NCBI GenBank assembly: GCA_002308095.1
Contig: DBUV01000055.1
Coordinates: 5,286-12,602, forward strand
Origin: Acidimicrobiia bacterium UBA1281
Lineage (GTDB): Bacteria > Actinomycetota > Acidimicrobiia > Actinomarinales > Actinomarinaceae
DNA: 7,317 bases
Direction of reading: 5' to 3'
The notes below the pieces were generated by a model. It saw only the letters and a program-made list of their open reading frames with translations, ran no database searches and was not told the origin of the DNA. Below, in pieces: positions 1 to 5,955 of the stretch (position 1 is its first letter; each line of letters opens with the position of its first letter). Position numbers and translations under genes: made by a program.

Positions 1-623
1 ATGAAATTAAAAATATATTGGATTCAGGTAAAGATGTAGCCTTGCTTTCAGATGCGGGCACACCCTTAATTGCTGACCCCGGTTCAGAGCTAGTTTCCTA
101 TTTAGTAGATAATGATGTAAAAATAGAGTCTATACCTGGTCCGTCAAGCGTTATTGTCGCTCTCACACTTTCAGGTTTTGATTTAACTAGCTTTCGTTTT
201 ATTGGATTCATACCCAAGGCTGGAAAAGATCGTGCAAGATTTATTTCTGATTTACTTACCACTGACACTACTACCGTATGCTTTACTTCTCCTAAAAGAT
301 TGTTAAAAGACCTGGAAGCATTTGCAAGTGAAGGTGTATTAAATAATATTGTGGTTTGTCGAGAGCTAACTAAAAAATTTGAGACAGTTTATCGAGGTAC
401 ATCCAAAGAATTAATTAATGAGTTTCAAGATAAAGATATTAAAGGTGAAATAACACTTGTCATAGAGGGAAGTCAAAAACAAAATAAACTGGATATAGAT
501 GTGACTAGTGCAATTAACAACCTACTGAAGTATGATATTCCAAAACGAGAAATTGCTAAGACCATAGCTTTAATTACTGATATGTCCACAAACGAAATTT
601 ATAACAATATTAAAGATTTTTAA
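1..623 (+). CDS. rsmI: RsmI, 16S rRNA (cytidine-2'-O)-methyltransferase, 3' part (5' end outside window)
   Basis: RsmI uses S-adenosylmethionine to 2'-O-methylate C1402 of 16S rRNA in the decoding centre; it is cytosolic. The frame is open from the first complete codon at 3, giving 206 visible residues. The family is usually about 280 residues, so roughly 75 N-terminal residues lie upstream; the TTG at 18 is internal and not the start. Visible family motifs, numbered from the first complete codon, are SDAGTP with LIADPGSELV (16-31), the IPGP segment (44-47), RELTKKFET (120-128) and KGEITLVIEG (147-156). These line up in order with E. coli RsmI. The C-terminal 40 residues match the small helical tail of the family. 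The TAA stop at 621-623 overlaps the 3' end of the convergent abrB-like gene by 14 nt. No frameshift is seen. Confidence 0.95.
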   Translation, partial: EIKNILDSGKDVALLSDAGTPLIADPGSELVSYLVDNDVKIESIPGPSSVIVALTLSGFDLTSFRFIGFIPKAGKDRARFISDLLTTDTTTVCFTSPKRLLKDLEAFASEGVLNNIVVCRELTKKFETVYRGTSKELINEFQDKDIKGEITLVIEGSQKQNKLDIDVTSAINNLLKYDIPKREIAKTIALITDMSTNEIYNNIKDF

Positions 624-849
624 TTTCTGAGATACATTTCTCGCATAGTAATTTATCAGAGATTTGAGTAGTAACTTCTTTTGTGTTGCAAAGAGAACAT
701 GTTTTGTATCCTTTTGAGATAACAAGATTACCTTTTTCTACAGTCATAGATACTTCGTCATTATGTTTAACATCCAAAGCATCCCTTATTGTCTTGGGTA
801 TAACAATTCTCCCGAGATTATCAATCTTTCCTTTATTCCCTTTACCCAT
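610..849 (-). CDS. abrB: AbrB/SpoVT-family transcription regulator with C-terminal zinc ribbon
   Basis: This 79-residue protein is a probable dimeric DNA-binding regulator. Residues 8-46 form the swapped-hairpin AbrB domain, with the signature IDNLGRIVIPKTIRDALDV (9-27) followed by DEVSMTVEKGNLVISK. Residues 51-72 hold two CxxC pairs (C51, C54, C69, C72; CxxC-x14-CxxC) and then a short helix ending EIKNL. This layout is common in clostridial AbrB paralogues and aligns with the C-terminal half of B. subtilis AbrB, which lacks the cysteines. I chose the ATG at 849 because it begins just before the conserved domain and has AGGAG upstream. A longer frame to 933 adds a hydrophobic, unrelated N-terminus that is antisense to tatD. 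It is convergent with rsmI and divergent from tatD. Targets are unknown; control of the adjacent divergent promoter or autoregulation is inference. The symbol is by homology and position. Confidence 0.88.
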   Translation of the reverse strand: MGKGNKGKIDNLGRIVIPKTIRDALDVKHNDEVSMTVEKGNLVISKGYKTCSLCNTKEVTTQISDKLLCEKCISEIKNL

Positions 850-879
850 ATATTTGAATGCTCCTATTCTTATATAGTA
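850..879. promoter_or_regulatory. 30-bp divergent spacer between abrB-like gene and tatD
   Basis: Only 30 bp separate the two divergent start codons, and the spacer is very AT-rich. On the plus strand, TATATT (849-854) or TTATAT (870-875) could serve as a -10 for tatD; the latter would give a nearly leaderless transcript. On the minus strand, TATAAG (874 down to 869) resembles a -10, but its start point would fall on the AGGAG of abrB. The abrB promoter may therefore lie further back, inside the tatD coding region. No clear -35 boxes are seen. That a promoter exists here is inferred from the divergent layout, and the boxes are only candidates. Confidence 0.3.
861..865 (-). promoter_or_regulatory. 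Ribosome binding site of the abrB-like gene
   Basis: The minus strand reads AGGAG here, 11 nt before the ATG at 849. The spacing is somewhat long, but it is the only good Shine-Dalgarno match near a start in this frame. It supports the short 79-residue form over the 107-residue frame. Confidence 0.5.
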
Positions 880-1647
880 GTGAAAGAAACAGCAATAAAA
901 CAAGAACCTAAGTGGGTTGACACGCATTGTCATTTGCAGCTTACGGATTATGATTTGTTGAGTTTGAATTATGAAAATATTGAATATTTAATACTTCCAG
1001 GAGTTGATGCTGAGTCATCCAAGAAAGCTAAAGATATTTCATCAAAGCTACCAGTTCCAGCCTATTGGGCTGCTGGTCTTCATCCACATGATGCAAAAAA
1101 TCTAAGCGCACAAAAAGATGAATTGTTGAAATTAATAGCTGAAGCAGATTTAATTGGGGAGACGGGACTAGATTATTACAGAGACCATTCATCAAGAGAA
1201 GAGCAACGTGAAAATTTAACTTTTCATCTCGAAAGGGCAAAAGAATTTCGAAAACCAATAATTATCCATTGTCGAGACAGTTTTAGTGATACTTATGATT
1301 TAATCAAAAATTATGCTGACGACTTTCCAGTAATACTTCACTCTTGGACAGGTGGGAACAAATGGACCAAAAAATTTATTGAGCTTGGAGTGTATTTCTC
1401 ACTATCTGGCATTCTCACTTACGAAACCGCAAAAGATTTAAAATTATCTGTAAAACAAATACCAACAAATAGACTTCTTGTTGAGACTGATACACCGTAC
1501 TTAGCACCAGGACAATACAAAGGTCAAAACAATAAACCAGAATTTATTGTTGAAACTGCAAAAAAGCTAGCTGAGTTAAAAGAAATGACTCTTCAAGACT
1601 TATCCTCAATAACCATATCAAATACAAATACTATATTGAGTAGGTAG
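880..1647 (+). CDS. tatD: TatD family metal-dependent hydrolase (3'-5' DNase)
   Basis: This is a TIM-barrel metallohydrolase of the TatD family (E. coli TatD/YcfH/YjjV), cytosolic, with reported 3'-5' exonuclease activity. The exact substrate in vivo is uncertain. From a GTG start at 880 it has 255 residues, a normal family length. All expected metal ligands are present in order: DTHCH (H16, H18), GETGLD (E94), IIIHCRDS (H130), ILHSWTGG (H154) and ETDTPYLAP (D204). The frame is open back to an ATG at 763, but that extension is antisense to the AbrB coding sequence and lies before the usual N-terminus, so I reject it. The GTG has no clear Shine-Dalgarno sequence and may be read from a leaderless or short-leader mRNA. 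The stop lies 6 nt before rsmA, as expected for an operon. In many bacteria metG/metS precedes tatD; it is absent here. Confidence 0.93.
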   Translation: MKETAIKQEPKWVDTHCHLQLTDYDLLSLNYENIEYLILPGVDAESSKKAKDISSKLPVPAYWAAGLHPHDAKNLSAQKDELLKLIAEADLIGETGLDYYRDHSSREEQRENLTFHLERAKEFRKPIIIHCRDSFSDTYDLIKNYADDFPVILHSWTGGNKWTKKFIELGVYFSLSGILTYETAKDLKLSVKQIPTNRLLVETDTPYLAPGQYKGQNNKPEFIVETAKKLAELKEMTLQDLSSITISNTNTILSR

Positions 1648-1653
1648 AAACTT

Positions 1654-2445
1654 ATGAGTGAATCATATTGGATTAAAAAAATAGAAGACAAGCCCAATTT
1701 TAAATTAGGTCAAAACTTTCTAGTTGATACAAACATATCTAGAAAAATCACCAAGTTAGTACAGGGGCAACTCGCAGATCCTGTTATTGAGATTGGACCT
1801 GGTACTGGCTCACTTACAAACGAATTGCTAAAAGACAATTATCGTTTAAGAGTTATAGAAATTGATAAGAATCTAGCATCAATTACAGAGGAACGTTTTT
1901 CAGATATTCCAAACATTGAAGTTATTAATCAAGACGCTATGGAGTATGATTACTCATTGTTAACAGGTCCATGGTGGATACTTGTTTCGAATCTTCCCTA
2001 CTATATTGGAACAAGATTACTTGTTAAATTAATCACAGAGGTTCCTGTTATTCATAGATATGTCGTTATGGTACAACGAGAAGTTGCTGAGAGAATTATC
2101 GCACAACCAGATACAAAAGAGTATGGAGCGTTATCTGTGGTTTGTTCATTATTTACAACGCCAAAACTTCAATTTGATGTTAGTAAAAATTGTTTTAGTC
2201 CAGTCCCAAAAGTAACTTCCAGTGTTGTGACTTTACAAAGAGAGAGATTGATTGATGAAGAAGACCGTTTAGAAGCTTTCAATATTTCAAAAATTGCTTT
2301 TCAACAAAAAAGAAAAAAAATAAAATCAGCATTACAGGAATTTTTTACAGCTGATGATTTATCAAGATTAGGAATTAATCCTGATGATAGGCCACAAAAG
2401 TTAACACCAGATCAATATTTACTACTAGCAAAGAGTTTAAAGTGA
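1654..2445 (+). CDS. rsmA: RsmA/KsgA, 16S rRNA (adenine-1518/1519-N6,N6)-dimethyltransferase
   Basis: RsmA dimethylates two adjacent adenines in the 3'-terminal hairpin of 16S rRNA with S-adenosylmethionine, a late step in 30S assembly. Its loss classically gives kasugamycin resistance. The 263 residues are a normal length. Motifs seen are KLGQNFLVD (17-25), the SAM-binding EIGPGTGSLT (46-55), the acidic end of the second strand VIEID (67-71), NQDAM (92-96), the catalytic NLPYY (113-117), and FSPVPKV (181-187) typical of this family. The C-terminal part (about 200-263) is the small helical domain. The ATG at 1654 lies 6 nt after the tatD stop with only a weak purine stretch ahead of it. The TGA stop overlaps the GTG start of ispE, so the two are probably translationally coupled. 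The pairing with ispE is a very widespread gene order. Confidence 0.96.
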   Translation: MSESYWIKKIEDKPNFKLGQNFLVDTNISRKITKLVQGQLADPVIEIGPGTGSLTNELLKDNYRLRVIEIDKNLASITEERFSDIPNIEVINQDAMEYDYSLLTGPWWILVSNLPYYIGTRLLVKLITEVPVIHRYVVMVQREVAERIIAQPDTKEYGALSVVCSLFTTPKLQFDVSKNCFSPVPKVTSSVVTLQRERLIDEEDRLEAFNISKIAFQQKRKKIKSALQEFFTADDLSRLGINPDDRPQKLTPDQYLLLAKSLK

Positions 2446-3272
2446 AAATTCTTAGTTCTGCAAAAATCAATCTTAATTTAATGATTAACAGTGAAAAAAT
2501 TGATGGACTCCACACTCTATCAACTTTGATGGTACCGATTAATCTTTTTGACGAAATCGAAATACATGAAATTGAGAACACTGAAGATGTTATAGAATTT
2601 GCAACTGAAATTGAGATCGACGGAGAGTCAACAATACACAAAGCAATGAAGGCTTTAAGGAGAGTAAATAATTTTGAGCAAAAATTTCATATTAAGATTT
2701 TAAAAAATATTCCTACAGAAGCTGGCTTGGGTGGAGGAAGCTCTAATGCAGGCAGTGTCCTTAAATATATGAGCAATAAGTACAATTTAGCAATTCCAGG
2801 GATGTCTACAATTGCTAAAGATATAGGGAGTGACGTTCCTTTTTTCGTTAAAGGTCAATCTGCAAAAGTTGAAGGATTTGGTGAGGAAGTTAATTCTATA
2901 GAAATAGTAGAGCCTCAGCATTTTATAATTGCTACACCACACGAGACACTATCTACAAAAAAAGTCTTCGAATCGTTCGACAAACTAGAACGTAGAATAA
3001 AAATAGATTCTGATTTCTACAAAGGAGTAGAAATAAGGAATAATCTCTGGCAAGCAGCTGTGAATGTTGAACCAAAACTACTTGAGCACAAAGAATACCT
3101 GGAAAAGACTACTGATAAAGAGTTCTATATGTCTGGAAGTGGTACGACCTTATTTTGTTGTGGTGAAGAACAGCAACTTTTGAAGAATCTTGATGCTATT
3201 GAAAAAGATCGTTTTCGAATGGTTGCAACAACAAAAAAAATTGATTGTAGCTTGTTACAAGAAGCAGATTAG
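2442..3272 (+). CDS. ispE: IspE, 4-diphosphocytidyl-2-C-methyl-D-erythritol kinase
   Basis: IspE phosphorylates the 2-hydroxyl of CDP-methylerythritol with ATP in the MEP (non-mevalonate) isoprenoid pathway; it is cytosolic and belongs to the GHMP kinase superfamily. The 276 residues include SSAKINLNL (5-13) with the conserved Lys8, DGLH (21-24), the glycine-rich ATP loop GLGGGSSNAG (95-104), GSDVPFF (129-135) with the catalytic Asp131, and the C-terminal GHMP motif MSGSGTTLF (230-238). The GTG start overlaps the rsmA stop as GTGA and has AAGAG 6 nt upstream, which gives the correct family N-terminus. The ATP-loop Asn in SSNA is also seen in E. coli IspE and is not a defect. The gene ends 18 nt before tRNA-Gln, so read-through into the tRNA is likely. 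Confidence 0.95.
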   Translation: MKILSSAKINLNLMINSEKIDGLHTLSTLMVPINLFDEIEIHEIENTEDVIEFATEIEIDGESTIHKAMKALRRVNNFEQKFHIKILKNIPTEAGLGGGSSNAGSVLKYMSNKYNLAIPGMSTIAKDIGSDVPFFVKGQSAKVEGFGEEVNSIEIVEPQHFIIATPHETLSTKKVFESFDKLERRIKIDSDFYKGVEIRNNLWQAAVNVEPKLLEHKEYLEKTTDKEFYMSGSGTTLFCCGEEQQLLKNLDAIEKDRFRMVATTKKIDCSLLQEAD

Positions 3273-3290
3273 AATAATTCTTAAGGTCAA

Positions 3291-3362
3291 TGGGAGATGG
3301 TGTAATTGGCAACACATTTGGTTTTGGTCCAAACGTTGAGGGTTCGAGTCCTTCTCTCCCAG
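3291..3362 (+). tRNA. tRNA-Gln (anticodon TTG/UUG)
   Basis: I folded this by hand. The acceptor stem TGGGAGA (3291-3297) pairs fully with TCTCCCA (3355-3361). The D stem GTGT (3300-3303) pairs with ACAC (3312-3315). The anticodon stem TTTGG (3317-3321) pairs with CCAAA (3329-3333), leaving the 7-base loop TTTTGGT with anticodon TTG at 3324-3326, which reads CAA. The variable loop is CGTT. The T stem GAGGG (3338-3342) pairs with CCTTC (3350-3354) around the loop TTCGAGT. The discriminator is G (3362). The U1-A72 first pair and G73 are known glutamine identity elements and agree with the anticodon. CCA is not encoded: the next bases are CAA. It lies 18 nt after ispE and 8 nt before the glmU start. 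Confidence 0.97.
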
Positions 3363-3370
3363 CAAATTAA

Positions 3371-4744
3371 ATGAAAATATCAGGAGTCATATTAGCTGCA
3401 GGTAAAGGGACTCGTATGAAGTCTGAATTACCAAAAGTTCTGCATTCTGTTTTAGGCAAACCAATGATTAAGTATGGACAAGAAGCCATTGATCATTTAG
3501 ATGAAAAATATGTAGTAGTCGGACACGAGTCAGATTTAGTAATTAAAGAACTGAAAAAAGAATTTAATCCTATTTTACAAGAACAACAACTTGGGACTGG
3601 TCATGCTGTAGTGACATTACTAAATAGTCAAGCGTATGAAAAAGATGATTCCGAATATGTGGTCATAATACCTGGTGATGCACCATTGTTACTTAAGGAA
3701 AATATTGATAACTTAATCAAAGAGTCAACTCAAGGAAATGTTGCTATTGGTATTATTACAGCAGAAGTCTCTGATCCTGCAGGTTATGGAAGGATTGTAA
3801 AAAATGGAGACACAATTATGAAAATAGTTGAACATTCAGATGCAAGTACCTCCGAGTTAGCCATTACAGAAATTAATTCGGGGATGTATTGCTTCGAGAA
3901 ACAATTTCTAATAGAGAATATTAAAAAACTTAATAACAACAATGAACAGAATGAAATATATCTAACAGATTTAATTGAGATAGCTTTTCAAAATAAATTA
4001 GATACAGTTATAGTACAAGTAAGCGAAGAGACTATTAAAGGTGTGAACTCTATGAGTCAACTAAATGAAGTTGAAAAAACCTTAAAAGAGAAATTGATTG
4101 CTTCACATATGGAAAATGGCGTCTATTTTCAAGACCCGAACTCAATCTTTTTAGATGAGAATGTTGTTATTAAAACAGGCTCAAGAATAATGGCAAATAC
4201 CCACTTAACTGGTAATACAGAAATTCATGAAAATTGTACGATTGGTCCAAACACAATGATTAATGAATCTAAGATTGGAGAAGGTTCAACTGTAGTATTC
4301 TCCGTACTGGATGAAGTTACAATCAAGGGTACAGCCACAATAGGACCTTATGCTCACCTCAGAAAAGGTTCCACTTTAGAAGATGGTGTTAAAGTGGGGG
4401 CATTTGCTGAAACAAAGAATTCAAATATCGGGAGTGGGAGCAAAATTCCACACTTGTCTTATGTTGGAGATGCTGAACTCGAGGAAGGCGTTAACTTCTC
4501 AGCTGGCTCTATAACTGTAAATTATGATGGAGAAAATAAACATAAAACTGAAATAAAGAAAGGTGCATTTATTGGATCAGATGTCATGCTCGTTGCGCCA
4601 GTGACCGTGGGAGAGGGAGCTATGATTGGAGCAGGGTCAGTCATTACAAAAGATGTCCCACCTAAAGCATTAGGTATTGAAAGAAGTAACCAAAAAAATA
4701 TTGATGGATACATGGATAGAAAAAAATCAAAGGATGAAAAGTGA
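3371..4744 (+). CDS. glmU: GlmU, bifunctional N-acetylglucosamine-1-phosphate uridyltransferase / glucosamine-1-phosphate acetyltransferase
   Basis: GlmU makes UDP-GlcNAc, the precursor for peptidoglycan and other glycans, in two steps: acetyl transfer from acetyl-CoA to glucosamine-1-phosphate, then uridylyl transfer from UTP. The 457 residues match the family. Residues 1 to about 225 are the pyrophosphorylase domain, starting with LAAGKGTRM (8-16) and PKVLH (21-25), with GTGHAV and PGDAPLL further on. From about 250 to 440 runs a left-handed beta helix of hexapeptide repeats with the acetyltransferase site: LRKGSTLEDG, the catalytic His361 in PHLSYVGDAE, NYDGENK, and VAPVTVGEGAMIGAGS. The C-terminal tail is short and lysine-rich. 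The ATG lies only 8 nt after the tRNA-Gln 3' end with no Shine-Dalgarno sequence. The TGA overlaps the prs GTG. GlmU next to prs is a broadly conserved order. Confidence 0.97.
   Translation: MKISGVILAAGKGTRMKSELPKVLHSVLGKPMIKYGQEAIDHLDEKYVVVGHESDLVIKELKKEFNPILQEQQLGTGHAVVTLLNSQAYEKDDSEYVVIIPGDAPLLLKENIDNLIKESTQGNVAIGIITAEVSDPAGYGRIVKNGDTIMKIVEHSDASTSELAITEINSGMYCFEKQFLIENIKKLNNNNEQNEIYLTDLIEIAFQNKLDTVIVQVSEETIKGVNSMSQLNEVEKTLKEKLIASHMENGVYFQDPNSIFLDENVVIKTGSRIMANTHLTGNTEIHENCTIGPNTMINESKIGEGSTVVFSVLDEVTIKGTATIGPYAHLRKGSTLEDGVKVGAFAETKNSNIGSGSKIPHLSYVGDAELEEGVNFSAGSITVNYDGENKHKTEIKKGAFIGSDVMLVAPVTVGEGAMIGAGSVITKDVPPKALGIERSNQKNIDGYMDRKKSKDEK
4729..4734 (+). promoter_or_regulatory. Ribosome binding site of prs, inside the end of glmU
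   Basis: AAAGGA lies 6 nt before the GTG at 4741. It decides in favour of this GTG over the ATG at 4768, which would remove part of the first beta strand. Very similar bases precede the GTG at codon 3 of the whiB1-like gene. Confidence 0.6.
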
Positions 4745-5718
4745 TTGAACAACCAAGTAAGAAAAAAATGCTTCTTTTTGCTGGGTCTTCAAATCCCGAA
4801 CTTGCTGAAAAAGTTGCTGCAGAACTTGGTACTTCATTAGCTTTGGTCGACAAGAAGCAATTTGCTAGTGGCGAAATATACATAAGATTAGAAGAAAGTG
4901 CTAGAGGCGCAGATTGCTTTGTTATGCAAAGCCACTCAGGTGGCGTGAACTTTACCATCATGGAACAGCTTCTACTTGTTGACGCTTTGAAGAGAGCTTC
5001 GGCAAAAAGAATTACGGCTGTGCTACCGTTTTATCCATACTCAAGACAGGATAAAAAAGCTTTACCAAGGGAGCCTATCTCTGCAAGATTAATTGGAGAC
5101 TTATTCGTTACTGCAGGTGCAGATAGGTTAGTTTCTATTGACTTACACACTCAACAAATTCAAGGTTTTATAGATGAACCTTTTGACCACTTAACTGCAC
5201 TTCCTTTGTTCGTGAATTATTTTCAAGATAAATTTCAAGAACCTGTTTCCGTTATCTCTCCTGATGCTGGTGGTGTTAAAAGGGCAACTACATTTGCCAA
5301 ACACCTAGAAGCTTATGTTGGTTTCGTTCACAAGAAAAGAGATCCCAAACTACATAATGTAGTACAGGCTTTTACTGTAATTGGAGAAGTAGAAGACAGA
5401 CATGCCATTCTTGTTGATGACATAATCGATACAGGGGGAACTATTGCAGCTGCAGCAAATATTCTAAAAGAAAAAGGTGCAAAAACTGTAAGTGTTGTTG
5501 CAACGCATGGTATCTTCTCTGAAGATGCAATAGAGAATTTAAAAAATGCGCCTATTGATGAAATAGTTACAACTGATACTCTTTCACAAAATGGAAATAT
5601 TGATGCCATTGGCAATGTAAAAGTTCTCTCAGTTTCCTCAATAATTGCAAATGCATTAACATCTATATTTGCAGATGATTCAGTGTCGGCACTGTTCATG
5701 GGCGAAAACGTTTTATAA
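4741..5718 (+). CDS. prs: Prs, ribose-phosphate pyrophosphokinase (PRPP synthetase)
   Basis: Prs transfers the pyrophosphate of ATP to ribose-5-phosphate to make PRPP, the donor for purine, pyrimidine, histidine, tryptophan and NAD synthesis. It is a cytosolic class I enzyme. The 325 residues carry all hallmark segments: SSNPELAEKVA (16-26), FYPYSRQDKK (97-106) of the ATP site, DLHTQQIQGF (134-143) with the metal-binding His136, SPDAGGVKRA (173-182), the catalytic flexible-loop KKRDP (198-202), and the PRPP loop VDDIIDTGGT (225-234). The start is a GTG that shares GTGA with the glmU stop. AAAGGA lies 6 nt upstream, so coupled translation is likely. UDP-GlcNAc and nucleotide precursor supply thus sit in one transcript. 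No inactivating change is seen. Confidence 0.97.
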   Translation: MIEQPSKKKMLLFAGSSNPELAEKVAAELGTSLALVDKKQFASGEIYIRLEESARGADCFVMQSHSGGVNFTIMEQLLLVDALKRASAKRITAVLPFYPYSRQDKKALPREPISARLIGDLFVTAGADRLVSIDLHTQQIQGFIDEPFDHLTALPLFVNYFQDKFQEPVSVISPDAGGVKRATTFAKHLEAYVGFVHKKRDPKLHNVVQAFTVIGEVEDRHAILVDDIIDTGGTIAAAANILKEKGAKTVSVVATHGIFSEDAIENLKNAPIDEIVTTDTLSQNGNIDAIGNVKVLSVSSIIANALTSIFADDSVSALFMGENVL

Positions 5719-5722
5719 GGAG
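5717..5722 (+). promoter_or_regulatory. Strong ribosome binding site of the DUF3107-like gene
   Basis: AAGGAG overlaps the prs TAA stop and lies 5 nt before the ATG at 5728. It is the best Shine-Dalgarno match in the window and supports this small ORF as a real gene translated after prs. Confidence 0.75.
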
Positions 5723-5727
5723 AATAA

Positions 5728-5955
5728 ATGGCAAAAACACAAAAAGTTAAGATCTCATTACAAGCATCATTAAAAGAATATGAATTTGAGGTTGAGGATA
5801 AAAAGAAATTTACCTCTGAGATTGAGGCTCTTATAAAAGAAAATGGAATCTATTGGTATACCGATGAAGATGGGGAAGTGGGCTTGAACGCCGGTAACAT
5901 TAATTCAATAGAGTTTGCTCAAGAGCAAGATAAAAGAGAAGCTGGATTAGTTTAG
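5728..5955 (+). CDS. Small conserved protein, probable DUF3107 family
   Basis: This is a 75-residue acidic/basic soluble protein with no signal peptide, membrane segment or cysteines. Its pattern resembles the actinobacterial DUF3107 family (M. tuberculosis TB9.4): an N-terminal strand with KVKISLQ, a helix around residues 25-39, a central YTDEDGEVGLN where the family has TDERG, a strand NINSIEFAQE where the family has IAYVEIG, and a C-terminal KREAGLV where the family has RRVGFG. The molecular function of DUF3107 is not established. It starts 9 nt after prs behind a strong AAGGAG, so it belongs to the same transcript. In B. subtilis, ctc (a bL25-like protein) follows prs; this protein is far too short and unlike bL25. 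Its stop codon overlaps that of the convergent whiB1-like gene. The CDS is firm; the family name is by memory of the pattern only. Confidence 0.8.
   Translation: MAKTQKVKISLQASLKEYEFEVEDKKKFTSEIEALIKENGIYWYTDEDGEVGLNAGNINSIEFAQEQDKREAGLV

Noticed and set aside
98..101. Possible truncation or frameshift of rsmI suggested by an internal TTG start
   Set aside because: The frame is open to the left edge and aligns with the middle of RsmI; the gene is simply cut by the window.
763..879. N-terminal extension of tatD back to the ATG at 763
   Set aside because: It is antisense to the conserved AbrB domain, lacks TatD similarity, and the family begins just before DTHCH.
917..922. TTGACA inside tatD as a -35 box
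   Set aside because: It encodes part of the conserved VDTHCH region and no -10 follows at a suitable distance.
850..933. Longer minus-strand start of the AbrB-like gene at 933
   Set aside because: The added 28 residues are hydrophobic, unlike the family, and lie antisense to the tatD start; the ATG at 849 has AGGAG upstream.
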